The notes beneath the pieces were generated by a model. That model did not search any database and was not told the origin of the DNA. It was given only the letters and a program-made list of their open reading frames with translations. Below, piece after piece: positions 1-9,204 of a stretch of 64,000 nt of DNA. Positions within the stretch are counted from its first letter, which is position 1, and every line of letters begins with the position of its first letter. The position numbers and the translations under genes are program-made. This DNA is from Marchantia polymorpha subsp. ruderalis (taxonomy: Eukaryota; Streptophyta; Marchantiopsida; Marchantiales; Marchantiaceae): NCBI GenBank assembly GCA_037833965.1, contig AP031354.1, positions 4,132,001-4,196,000 of the forward strand, in the 5' to 3' direction.

Positions 1-1132
1 TGCGTGCCTTCTGCTTCGGCCGGCTGTATGGCTCGCACAGCGGCCGCGGTCGAATGGGAGCAGAGAGTTCTTGATGCTGCTCCTCTTCGGCCTCTTCCCT
101 CCATCGCCGCTTCCGCGGCACTCGCGCCGCAGGGGTGTGTCTCCCTTCGTCTCTCCGTCTTGATGGGGTAGAAGTCGGTGACTCCTCCGCATCAGTGTCG
201 ACCTCGTTCTCCCGCACATACTTCCCGGGATGGTCGATGGACAATGGCGGAAAATGTTCAAGCTCCGCCGCTGTCAAACAATTCCGCTGTCGATAAAAAT
301 TGATGAGGAAAGGAGAAAGATGGTTTAGAGTTCCCCCCTTCTCCTCAAACGCGTGCTGTCGCATCACTCTGTGCAGGATGCTCGCCCAGTGAATTGGAGT
401 TCCCTCGATGACGCACTCCACAAAAGAGACCTGCCACAATGTGATGTAGCAGGCGCGGTGCGGCTGCAGTAATTGCATCAGCGCCGCGGACAAAGTCCGG
501 CGAAATCGATCTTTGTAATCACGGGTCCTGTACCCATTCTTGGTAGACCTCCCGGTCTTGAACAGCTCCACAAATTGCGCTTCTTCTTGCTTGGTCACCT
601 TGATGCTCTCGCTGTCGAAAAGGAGATGCCCTGGCATGCCAGCACATCTTCCCAACGCCTGCGCCCAATCTTGGACTGTCCACCGGTCAACATGCGGACG
701 CAATCCGCGCGAGGGTGGTCCCTGTGGCTCTAGCCACTCGCGCACCATATTCGCGCAGATGTAATTCCATCCCCATAGCAAGAAATCGAGCTTTCTTGCT
801 ATTAAGCGCTCTTCGAAAGCGCGCAGCCCGTTCTGCGGCAGGCGAAGTGGCACCATCCGCAATCTGCTCGGTCTCGTCATTGCGTTCCTGGGGTTCGCTC
901 GCCCGCTCATTCTACTTCCGCACTGTCCGCGTTTCTTTCTCTCTCGGCAAACTCTAATCGCTCTCAATTCCAAATCACGCGCACTCACTTCTCCCTTAAT
1001 CAACAAGAAATCTCCTGAGCGACGACGACGAGAATGTTCCGCAGCCAGCAGATGGATGCGCGCAGCGCGCACAAGAGATTGGAATCGCGAATTCAAGAAT
1101 GGGACGCTCTCCGCCGCCCGGTCGAAGGTCAT
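1..1132 (-). CDS. U3-encoded LTR protein, 3' LTR copy, partial
   Basis: N-terminal part of the large ORF carried in the LTR, running off the window. The start is the ATG at 1132 (MTFD), equivalent to 12357 in the 5' LTR. A second possible start is the Met of the NAMT motif further in, which matches the NAMS Met of the family-B homologue. The frame is open to base 1. At 659-661 it reads CAG, where the 5' LTR copy has a stop, so this copy is the better one. The conserved block has the motifs LLWGWNY and WTVQDWAQALGRC. The function is unknown. In the genomic RNA this ORF would be the third one, downstream of pol. Confidence 0.7.
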   Translation of the reverse strand, partial: MTFDRAAESVPFLNSRFQSLVRAARIHLLAAEHSRRRRSGDFLLIKGEVSARDLELRAIRVCRERKKRGQCGSRMSGRANPRNAMTRPSRLRMVPLRLPQNGLRAFEERLIARKLDFLLWGWNYICANMVREWLEPQGPPSRGLRPHVDRWTVQDWAQALGRCAGMPGHLLFDSESIKVTKQEEAQFVELFKTGRSTKNGYRTRDYKDRFRRTLSAALMQLLQPHRACYITLWQVSFVECVIEGTPIHWASILHRVMRQHAFEEKGGTLNHLSPFLINFYRQRNCLTAAELEHFPPLSIDHPGKYVRENEVDTDAEESPTSTPSRRRDEGRHTPAARVPRKRRWREEAEEEQHQELSAPIRPRPLCEPYSRPKQKAR

Positions 1133-2378
1133 GGTCGTCTCTTGGTCGTGAAGAACGTCTCACTTGATGGCCGCGCCGGCTGTACGCTGGAACGGTCTTC
1201 GCTCTCACGCGCGGCTTCACGCTCCGCCGTCGTCGATTAAACTCTCACGCTCGAATTGGCGGATTTGAACTCCGCGAGCGTGTCACCCTCCGGACATGGG
1301 GGCGTAGCGCCGAAGGCGAGTTTTCCGCCTTCCGCGGTACACTTGTTCGTACCGCCCCTCGGCCAATCTCCTTCTGCCTTGACGCGTGTGTCCGCATGTC
1401 GGACGAAAATTCAACTCCTGCCTGTGCGCAGGCAGGGGCCTCGGCGGATTCTCCGCCGGCGCGGAACTTGAACATTCTCCTGTGCACAGGCGTTCTCCTG
1501 TGCGCAGGCGAATTCCGTCCGCGGCGCTGCGCTGGCGCGGAAGGCGTTGACCGTGGTCAGCCGTCTCCGTCCAGTCTGTCCGTTCCTTGTCTCTCCGTCG
1601 GCGCTTCCGCCGCCGCAACTCCGTCCGTCCAAGAGCGCATCCACCCGTGCCGTCCGCACGGTCCGTACCTATTGGATTACTCTGGCGGCTCTTCCGACGT
1701 ACGCTGCGCTGCGCTGGCGCGGAAGGCACCGTACACTTTCTACCTCACAAGGCGCATTTCTAGGGCCCAAGGCGGATTTCCCGCCGACGCCGAAGTGCCT
1801 GTGCACAGGCGAACGCCTGTGCGTAGGCGGACTTCGCGCCTTCCCTAACCCTACTTCGCCTGCGCACAGGCGAACGCCTTCGTCCGCGCATAGGACAAAA
1901 CTTGAATCCCCCTTCCGCGTAGGCGGAATTCGCGCCGGTGGCGAAATCCTTCCGCCGGGGGCGACCGCCTCCGTTTCTTCCAGTAGCGATAACTCCCTAA
2001 GTCCTCGTCCGTTCCAAGCGTTCTTGGGCTCGTTGGAATCAGCGCGTCGAGCTCTTTCCAACGGGATCCTAACTTGGTCAAGGCGCCCGAGGGTTGACCT
2101 AATTACGGGGGTTTCCCTACCGCCGCGGACGCAACCTCCGAAGGCGGGTTTTGCGCCTTGCGCCGTAGAGATCCTAACTGCGGAGCTCGCAGGGAGGGTG
2201 GTGCCTGCCCTTACTGCGGCACCCCAAATCCCAAATTCTACAAGATCCCTTGAGAATCCCCGCGATCTTCCGGATTCACTCTGTTTTGATGTACCGAAGG
2301 CTATTTACAATGCTGCCAGGGTACAGTTTTCCAAAAATGTTTTAATTTCCTCAAAATTGCCAAAAGTGGGGTACCACA
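1..2378 (-). repeat. 3' LTR of A1 (partial, U3 part)
   Basis: Bases 1-2378 repeat 11226-13603 at a constant offset of 11225, with about six substitutions. Read on the minus strand the LTR starts TGTGGTACCCCAC at 2378, directly after the polypurine tract. Only the U3 leader and the first part of the U3 ORF are inside the window. Confidence 0.95.
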
Positions 2379-2380
2379 TG

Positions 2381-2391
2381 CCCCCCTCCTC
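2381..2391 (-). other. Polypurine tract of A1
   Basis: On the minus strand GAGGAGGGGGG lies two bases before the TGTGG start of the 3' LTR and just after the pol stop. This is the expected plus-strand primer site. The A2 copy has the same tract at 55996-56006. Confidence 0.85.
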
Positions 2392-2415
2392 AATTGTGAG
2401 CGCCCACGCGAACAC

Positions 2416-5256
2416 TCACATGTGGTATTTCTTCAACCGCCACCCGTTCACTCGGGTGCCTAACAAATCGCCGGCCAGGTCCGCAAGTTGGATGGATCCA
2501 TTCGGGAAAACTTCGACAACCCTGTAAGGTCCCATCCACCTTAGGTGCAGTTTGCCTGGGAATCTGGCATGCCTACTGTCGTAGAGCAATGCCAAATCAC
2601 CCGCCCGCAGGAGTACCGGTTTGATCTTTTTATCGTATCTCTCCTTTCGGCGGAGCTGGATTTTCCTGGTGCGATCTTCGGCGTCTCTTCTCCGCTCATC
2701 CAGCAGCATGACCTCCTGTAACCTGTAGAGCTGACTCTCCTCTGCGCCCATCCTCTGCAAATCCATCGTTCGATGGGTGGGTACTTCAAATTCGATTGGA
2801 AGGATCGGGTGTTGCCCATACACCAGAAAGTATGGTGTCTGTTTGGTCGTGATCTTCTCAGCTGTGCGATACGCCCATAGAGCGGCTGCTAGCTTCGTAT
2901 CCCAGTCGTGAGCGTGATTCACCGTGACCTTGAGTAGTATTTTACACAGCAGTCCATTGGACTTCTCCGTCAGTCCATTTGCCTTGGGGTTGTATGGAGT
3001 AGTCTTCCGGTGCTTGATGTGGAAATACCGTGTCAGGTCTTCGATGATCTGATTCAGAAAATGCGTGCCCCGGTCGCTGACTAGTTCTAAGGGACATCCA
3101 TAGCGTGTGATGATTGACTCGAACAAGAATGCTGCCACTGTGGCAGCATCATCCCTTCTGGTGGCTCTGGCCTCTACCATTTTGGTGGCGTAGTCCGTTG
3201 CTACCAGAATGTAGCGCCTTCGTGTACTTCTAGTCACTGGTTGTATCGGCCCTACAAAGTCAATACCCCACTTTTCGAAAGGTGCTAGAGGCATGATGGG
3301 AGTCAGGGGCCATCGTGTTGTAGGCGTCGGTCTCCCCGTCCTCTGGCAACTGTCGCACTTGCGGATGTAATCGAGAACATCCTTAAACATGGTCGGCCAC
3401 CAATACCCCGCATTTAGGATCTTTGTGACCGTGTTCCTGGTGGCATAGTGTCCACCCGCCTCCTCTGTGTGCATCGCACTCACTATTCTTGGTACTTCTG
3501 ATTCCTCATGGCATCTGCATAAGCGCTCATCCGCCATCTTCTTGAACAAAACCCCCTGCTGGAGTTGATACGGGCCTGCCTTATGAATAAAGACAGTTCG
3601 CTGTTCCAAATCCATGCCCTCGGGGCACTGGAGGGTTAACAGATATCGATACAGGTCGGCATAGCGGGACTCATGTCCTGCAGACAACTGAAATAACTCT
3701 TCATCTGGAAAATCGTCCACCAATTCCTCCTCTGTCGGCTGGGTCCATAATCGGGACAAGTAATCCGCATTTTCGTGGTGCACCCCTTTCCTGGTCTGGA
3801 TTGTGTAGGTGAACTCTTGTAGTAACAACACCCACCTGGCGATTCGACCGGATAGGTCAGCTTTCTTGACTAGGTGTTGCAATGCGTAGTGGTCCACATG
3901 GAACACAAACTCGTAGCAGATTAGGTAGTGACGGAACTTTTTACAGGAGTACACCATCCCCAACGCTTCTCTCTCCGTCGTGGTGTACTTCCGCTCTGCT
4001 AGAGACAGCTGTCGGCTCGCGAAGTAGATCGGGTAGTCCTTTTTGTTGTCATCCTTTTGACTCAGTACTACACCGATGGCGAATGCCGAAGTGTCAACGT
4101 AAACATGGAATGGTCGATTCCAGTCTGGACTCCTTAGTACGGGAGCAGTCGTGAGTTTCGCTTTCAAAGCTTCAAATGCTGTCTGCTGGTTCGCACCCCA
4201 AGCATAAGGCTCGTCCTTCTTCAACAACTTGGTCAGGTCCGCCGCCAGTATTGCATACATGTGTATGAATCTTCGATAGTAGCCCACATGACCCAGGAAT
4301 GCTCGCAGCTCTCTTAGATTCGTGGGTGGCTCAAGCTCGAGTATAACCTTGACCTTCTCGATGTCCACCGCAATGCCTTCTGCCGAGACCCGATGACCCA
4401 ACAAGATCCCACTAGTCATGAAGAAAAAGCACTTCTCGGGATGCAGCGATAAACTGCTCTCTCTACATTTATCGAAGGTCTGCTTCAAGTGACTTAGGTG
4501 TTCAGACCGCTTCCCAAAGACACAGAAGTCATCTATGAATATCTCCAGGAACTTCCTCAGTTGTTCCTGAAAGATATTGGTCATCATCCGTTGAAAGGTG
4601 GCAGGCGCGTTGCACAGACCGAAGGGCATCTTGTGGTAGGCGTAAGTTCCCCAGTCGGTTGTGAACGTAGTTTTATCCTTGTCCTGTTCACGGATAGACA
4701 CCTGATTGTAACCTGAGAACCCATCCAGTAAGCTATAACATTCATGTCCTGCGACATGGTCTAGAATGGCATCCGTGAATGGTAACGGGTGATGATCCTT
4801 GCGTGTTGCCGCATTCAACTTCCGGAAATCCTGACACACTCGTATCTTACCCGTCAACTTCTTGGGTACGATAACAATCGGCGACACCCACTCACTGCTG
4901 AGCACAGGATAAATAATACCAGCGCTCAAGTACTTATCTATTTCCTCTTTCACTAGCAAGGAGTACTTTGGGTTGAGGCGATACTAGCGCTGTCGTATGG
5001 GTACTGAGTCGTCCAGTAAATCGATACGGTGCTCCCCATACCGTGCAGGTATCCCCTTCATGTCCTCGATCTTCCAGGCGAAGACGTCGACATAGTGGCT
5101 AAGGAACGCCTGTACTTTCCTTAGCTCGTCTCCTCTCACTGCGCTTGATACCTTCAAGCACTTGCCGGGACTGAGTTGTACTTCATGACAGTCACTAGGG
5201 TCGACAATGCCCTCGGTGTGACTCGTCTCACTCCTTCCCAGTCCCACAGTTAATTG
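2416..5256 (-). pseudogene. pol: pol of A1: RT, RNase H, integrase, one nonsense codon
   Basis: Polymerase region, in the same frame as gag-pro and separated from it only by the UAG at 5257-5259, so it would be made by readthrough. In order: RT with the catalytic FIDD at 4528-4539; RNase H starting with a YVDTSAF motif; an integrase zinc-binding region with the CDSC pair; the DDE core, with D in WGIDF, D in VSDRG and E in GLTEKSNG; and a C-terminal GPY motif (WMGPYRVVEVF) ending in NGWRLKKYHM. No second RNase H and no chromodomain are seen. One in-frame stop interrupts it at 4984-4986, where A2 has CAG, a C-to-T change. The rest is open, so the defect may be recent. It makes the proviral DNA copy and inserts it; it acts in the virus-like particle and nucleus. 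Confidence 0.93.
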
Positions 5257-5259
5257 CTA
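5251..5259 (-). promoter_or_regulatory. Leaky UAG between gag-pro and pol (TAG CAA TTA)
   Basis: The gag-pro stop TAG is followed immediately by CAA TTA, and pol continues in frame. UAG followed by CAR YYA is the tobamovirus-type readthrough context known to work in plants. A2 has the identical nonamer at 47761-47769. Confidence 0.8.
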
Positions 5260-8109
5260 TTCGTCTTCCGGCTGAATAGCTTCCGTCTCTTCTTCTTCTT
5301 CCACCGAACAGCAGGCAACGAATCCCACGAAGTAATCGGATTCGGTACCACTGGAATCCGATCGCGCGGTCGACTCACTGTCCTCGCCCGATGTGTAACC
5401 TGCACTTGTCGATGGGGTCTCTCCTCCGTGCCTGACCCTATTCCAGGGCACCGTAATGGTTTTGGTCGGTTCCGAAGGGTGAGGAAACTTAAGGCGATGT
5501 CTTCGCCAATCACATCTGACTTGTGCACCATATAGCCATGGTCGCCCGAGCAGGACGTCATAGCCCTGCTTCATCATCGGTTGAAGGATGATATACGTCA
5601 ACCGAAAGTCCGCACCCCCGATGGTTGTCTTGACATTGCGCAGCATTCCTGCAGGCATTCTCCGCGTCTGATCCGCTAATCTCAACACACGCTTCGAGGG
5701 TTCGTATTGACTGAACCCCAAGGCTCTCGCTGTATCCTCCGTCATTATGTTGACTCCTGATCCAGAGTCGATTGGCACTCTGCGTACACAACATCCGGCT
5801 ATCTCCACATCGATCTCGGGTGGCCCTTGGTCTTCGCTCTCCACTTGATATACTTGAGAGGATGTGGATGCGCGCGGCTTCCGCGGATGCCGTAGCGAAA
5901 GCATCAACATTCTCCGATACGTCTTATTGTCCTCCAAGAGCTGCTTGAACGTAATGTTCACTTTTCGACTCCCGAGATCTTCAACCAAGTCATAGTGGGC
6001 GCGTTGGGGCGCCGGGGTCGGCGACGCTCCGCGAGGTTCCACGGTGGCTGCCAACTTCGCCCCAAGGGAGGATGTCAGGTCTGGCCGCGGTGGGTCCTTT
6101 TGAGTGCGGATCGCTTCCTGCAACAGGTTGGCTACCTCGTTGCGGATATCCGGAGCATAGTCCCGTTTCAGTAGGCGCACTGGCTCGTCCTCGACTGCTG
6201 CCTGGGGGCGCACTGCTGGTGCCTCCCGCGTAGTCGAAGACTTCCGAGCAGGTCGCGAGTCGGACTTGCTGGATGTCTTCTCCTTTCCTTTTCCCGTCCG
6301 GTCGGCGGTTCTCCGTTCGTGCTTGCGAGTGTCGCGCTCTTGCTCCTTCGATTTCTTGGAACTACGAGTTTCGACCCGTGCGCACATAACCTCTTCAGCC
6401 GGCCATTCTTCGTCTTCGCCATCCCCGTCTGAACCTACTTCGACCTGGTTAACTTGCACGTCCTCCTTGGCAGGAGTGTTCACAAATCGTACCACTGGCC
6501 GAGGGACTGGTGGCTGATCACACTCTGGCGCAGTGTGCCCGACCTTCTTGCAATTGCTACATGTCGGAGCATAATCGTTTCGCCTTTTTGGATGGGGACA
6601 CTGCGGTGAGAAGTGCCCAACTTCCCCGCAATTATAACAAGCTCGCGGTGGCGGTGGGTCAAACGTCCCTGGAGGTGCTCTCCGCCTCACCGGTACCGTA
6701 GTGGCCCGATCCACCGGAATATATCGGGGAACTTGCATTGCTGAAACCGTAGGAGGGGTAGGCACCGACTGGACGGCGTAGGCTGTCTCTTCGCTAGCCT
6801 CTCCATAGTACTGAGGGTGCTCTCCATAGTACTGAGGGTGCTCTCCATAGTACGGTTGCGCCCACTCTACTGCGTTGACTGGGTATGACGGCCGGGTGGT
6901 AAGGCACTCGGTGTTTGCATGTCCCACCGCCCCGCACGTAGTACACCATAAGTTCGCTCGCACTCTCCCGGGTGATTTTCGGCGATCATGCCCGCCTACC
7001 ACTTGAACCTTGAGATCGGCGAAGTCCTTCACAAGGGTCTCCATCTTCGAAGCTATATCTCCCGGCGCTCTGTCCGTAGCCACTCGTCGGATGCCCTTTT
7101 TCTTCGCTGACCCATGCTTCTTCCTCTTCTTCTCCTCCTCCGACGATGAGGTTTCCTCTTCTTCGGATGAAGAACGGTTCTCGTCCGAAGACGATTCCTC
7201 CGATGACGGAGTTGTACCTCTCCGCCGTCTTCGCCCTCCTTTCGGTTTGCGCTCCTTCGACTCCCGTCTCTCTCTCCCTCTTCGGTTGAGAGTGGAAGTT
7301 TCGAAGGCTTCTGCCGATGCAATCACATCCTCAATAGTGTCGCACTTGCTGCGTCGGCAAAAAGTCTCCATCTCCCGAGTTAAACCGGTCACGTACCAAT
7401 CCACAGCTTGTTGTACCGAGAAAGGGGACCCTGGTCCTGTTTTCGGTATTCTGTCGAGGAGGTCCATAAATCTCTCAGTGTAGTCACGCAGACTCTCCTT
7501 CTTCTCTCGCTGCAAATTACGTAACTTCGTCAGAACCCGGCTGTCGTAGCCGAGCTCGCGAAAGCGACGAAGGAACTTCTCCTTCAGCTGGGCCCATGTT
7601 GTCAACCCAGTCGGATCGATGCTCTCGTGATTATACCAACTCCTCGCTTTCTTCCGCAGAAGGCTTGGAAAGATCCGTAGTCGGTCGTCGTCTGCGATCT
7701 CGCGATTGGCAATAGACACCGACTCGAATAACTTGATGTATGAATCTGCATCATCGTCATCCCCACTCCCTTTGTACTTCGGGTAGGAATGTTTAGTAAT
7801 CGGCTGAGGTAGCCGCACATTGGCTTGTCCGTCCGCCATCAGTGTGTCTGTCGACGGTCCTCGGGCGGTCGGTTCTACTTCACTAGGCGGGTCCGTGCAA
7901 GGAATATCTAGTAGAACTGTAAGCACCAAGTTTGGTTCCGAGTCGCCGGGGGTAGGTTCCCCAAGGATGTCGGCCGAACTAGGCTTAGGTACTCTTTTTG
8001 GTGTTTTCTTGGTTTGACGCCGTGTCTCTTCCACGGCCTTCTCTGAATCTCGTCGGAACTTGCGGACAGCTCTAGCACTTAGGTTGCTCCCGCCAGCCCC
8101 AGTCGACAT
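5257..8109 (-). CDS. gag-pro: Gag-protease polyprotein of A1 (950 aa, open)
   Basis: An open reading frame of 950 codons from an ATG 46 bases after the primer site. It has a basic, disordered N-terminus, then a retrotransposon gag domain at about residues 95-250 (marked by WAQLKEKFLRRF). A long Ser/Glu/Lys-rich linker follows. There are three CCHC zinc knuckles near residues 389, 492 and 518 (CTTCGAVGHANTEC, CYNCGEVGHFSPQC, CSNCKKVGHTAPEC), which bind RNA. The aspartic protease lies near residue 780, with the active-site DSG and a later DVLLGRPWL. A tandem YYGEHPQ repeat near residue 430 is one unit longer than in A2. It forms the particle shell and processes the polyprotein. It is the only undamaged gag-pro in the window. 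Confidence 0.95.
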   Translation of the reverse strand: MSTGAGGSNLSARAVRKFRRDSEKAVEETRRQTKKTPKRVPKPSSADILGEPTPGDSEPNLVLTVLLDIPCTDPPSEVEPTARGPSTDTLMADGQANVRLPQPITKHSYPKYKGSGDDDDADSYIKLFESVSIANREIADDDRLRIFPSLLRKKARSWYNHESIDPTGLTTWAQLKEKFLRRFRELGYDSRVLTKLRNLQREKKESLRDYTERFMDLLDRIPKTGPGSPFSVQQAVDWYVTGLTREMETFCRRSKCDTIEDVIASAEAFETSTLNRRGRERRESKERKPKGGRRRRRGTTPSSEESSSDENRSSSEEEETSSSEEEKKRKKHGSAKKKGIRRVATDRAPGDIASKMETLVKDFADLKVQVVGGHDRRKSPGRVRANLWCTTCGAVGHANTECLTTRPSYPVNAVEWAQPYYGEHPQYYGEHPQYYGEASEETAYAVQSVPTPPTVSAMQVPRYIPVDRATTVPVRRRAPPGTFDPPPPRACYNCGEVGHFSPQCPHPKRRNDYAPTCSNCKKVGHTAPECDQPPVPRPVVRFVNTPAKEDVQVNQVEVGSDGDGEDEEWPAEEVMCARVETRSSKKSKEQERDTRKHERRTADRTGKGKEKTSSKSDSRPARKSSTTREAPAVRPQAAVEDEPVRLLKRDYAPDIRNEVANLLQEAIRTQKDPPRPDLTSSLGAKLAATVEPRGASPTPAPQRAHYDLVEDLGSRKVNITFKQLLEDNKTYRRMLMLSLRHPRKPRASTSSQVYQVESEDQGPPEIDVEIAGCCVRRVPIDSGSGVNIMTEDTARALGFSQYEPSKRVLRLADQTRRMPAGMLRNVKTTIGGADFRLTYIILQPMMKQGYDVLLGRPWLYGAQVRCDWRRHRLKFPHPSEPTKTITVPWNRVRHGGETPSTSAGYTSGEDSESTARSDSSGTESDYFVGFVACCSVEEEEETEAIQPEDE

Positions 8110-8155
8110 TCACCGAGCATGGCTGCTCGTAAAAACCCCGGTGTTGACGCAACTG

Positions 8156-8173
8156 TCCCCGGCAGCGGCGCCA
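8156..8173 (-). other. Primer binding site, tRNA-Asp type
   Basis: On the minus strand TGGCGCCGCTGCCGGGGA lies 22 bases after the LTR end. It matches the complement of the plant tRNA-Asp 3' end with one mismatch. The 22-base gap between LTR and PBS is longer than usual and holds an AAGAAG/CTTCTT inverted repeat. A2 has the same arrangement at 44843-44882. Confidence 0.85.
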
Positions 8174-8279
8174 AAAAGAAGTTGTCGGCTTCTTATGTAA
8201 TAACCCACTAAAGGCTAAAACTGCAATATAGTGGTAGAAAGGTCGAACCCACAGGGACAGAGGAACACACAGGGTATAA

Positions 8280-9110
8280 AGTGTCACGTTTTAACAGACT
8301 ATTGAGGAGTTTGAATTCTCAGGCAACTGTCACTCCCAGAAATACTGCAAGTGTCCACTCGGAGCGCACTCGGAGGTCGCACAGTGCAGCGTAACACACA
8401 CACACACACACACCTGAAACTACAGAAACACAACCCAGAGATCCGTTAGGACCTCTACTTCAAGATTTCAGGGGGAAAGTCTCTCAAGAGTACACTCGGC
8501 AAAGCTGCGGGCAGTGACTTCCAACTCCGGCTTTTACAACACTTCCACTAGCTTGCTGCTAGTGTAGGAAACCCGGTTTGGACTGCCTACTTCGGATCGA
8601 AGTCACTCCTACGCGGTGAACAACACTCTCAACTCACAAAACACGCAGAGAACACAGGTCCGCACTGAAGGACTCACTGTGAAACATTCCAGTACACAAC
8701 AACAGTCTATTGAAGAGTTTGAATTCTCATGCACTTGTCATTCCCAGAAATACTACAGGGGTTACCCTCAAGGCACCTGCTGCAGCGTAACCTGAATTTA
8801 CAACCAAGGCTTACACGAAGTAGCAAAACTTCACTTTGGCATTCAGGGGAAAAAATCCCAAGGAGTACAATCAGAAAGAAACACTCGAAGGTGTAGGGGC
8901 GAAACTGTTCAAGTATCTAACTAGTCACTGGCTCTGAGCATCGGCAGTCACCCGCAGGTGCAGATCCGAACTACTCAAGTCTCTAACCAATGCACTAGCT
9001 CTGAACATTCGGCCGAAGGCCTTCAGCTACAAAATGCGGAACGCTAAGTTGTAACTCCTCGTGCGTGGTGACAGAACTCAAGGACACAAACACGCAAAGG
9101 AAATGGGTTC
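8280..9110 (-). repeat. Diverged tandem duplication inside R/U5 (~405-bp period)
   Basis: The motif ATTTCTGGGARTGACA followed by an AGAATTCAAACTC-type stretch occurs twice about 405 bases apart (near 8300-8345 and 8705-8750, minus strand). Other matching pairs flank it. The same duplication is present in A3, A4, A2 and A5. A CA/GT microsatellite of varying length sits in the promoter-distal unit (8395-8414 here). Confidence 0.65.
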
Positions 9111-9139
9111 CTGATCTGCACTTCTGATGGGAAAGAACC

Positions 9140-9168
9140 CCAGGCAAAACGCCTGGAACTATTTTATA
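9140..9168 (-). promoter_or_regulatory. LTR core promoter: TATA box plus palindrome
   Basis: On the minus strand TATAAA (9163-9168) is followed after a few bases by the palindrome CCAGGC-GTTTT-GCCTGG (9156-9140). This is the likely promoter for genomic RNA. It lies downstream of the LTR ORF, which places that ORF in U3. Other copies have CAAGGC...GCCTTG, a compensated change. Confidence 0.65.
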
Positions 9169-9204
9169 CCTTCTAAGTCCTAACTAGCACTACACTGCAC
9201 TACG

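Noticed and set aside
7010-7483. Frame of 157 codons on the plus strand inside gag-pro (twin at 45555-46028)
   Set aside because: A mirror of the Ser/Glu/Lys-rich gag linker; open only because of codon bias on the real strand.
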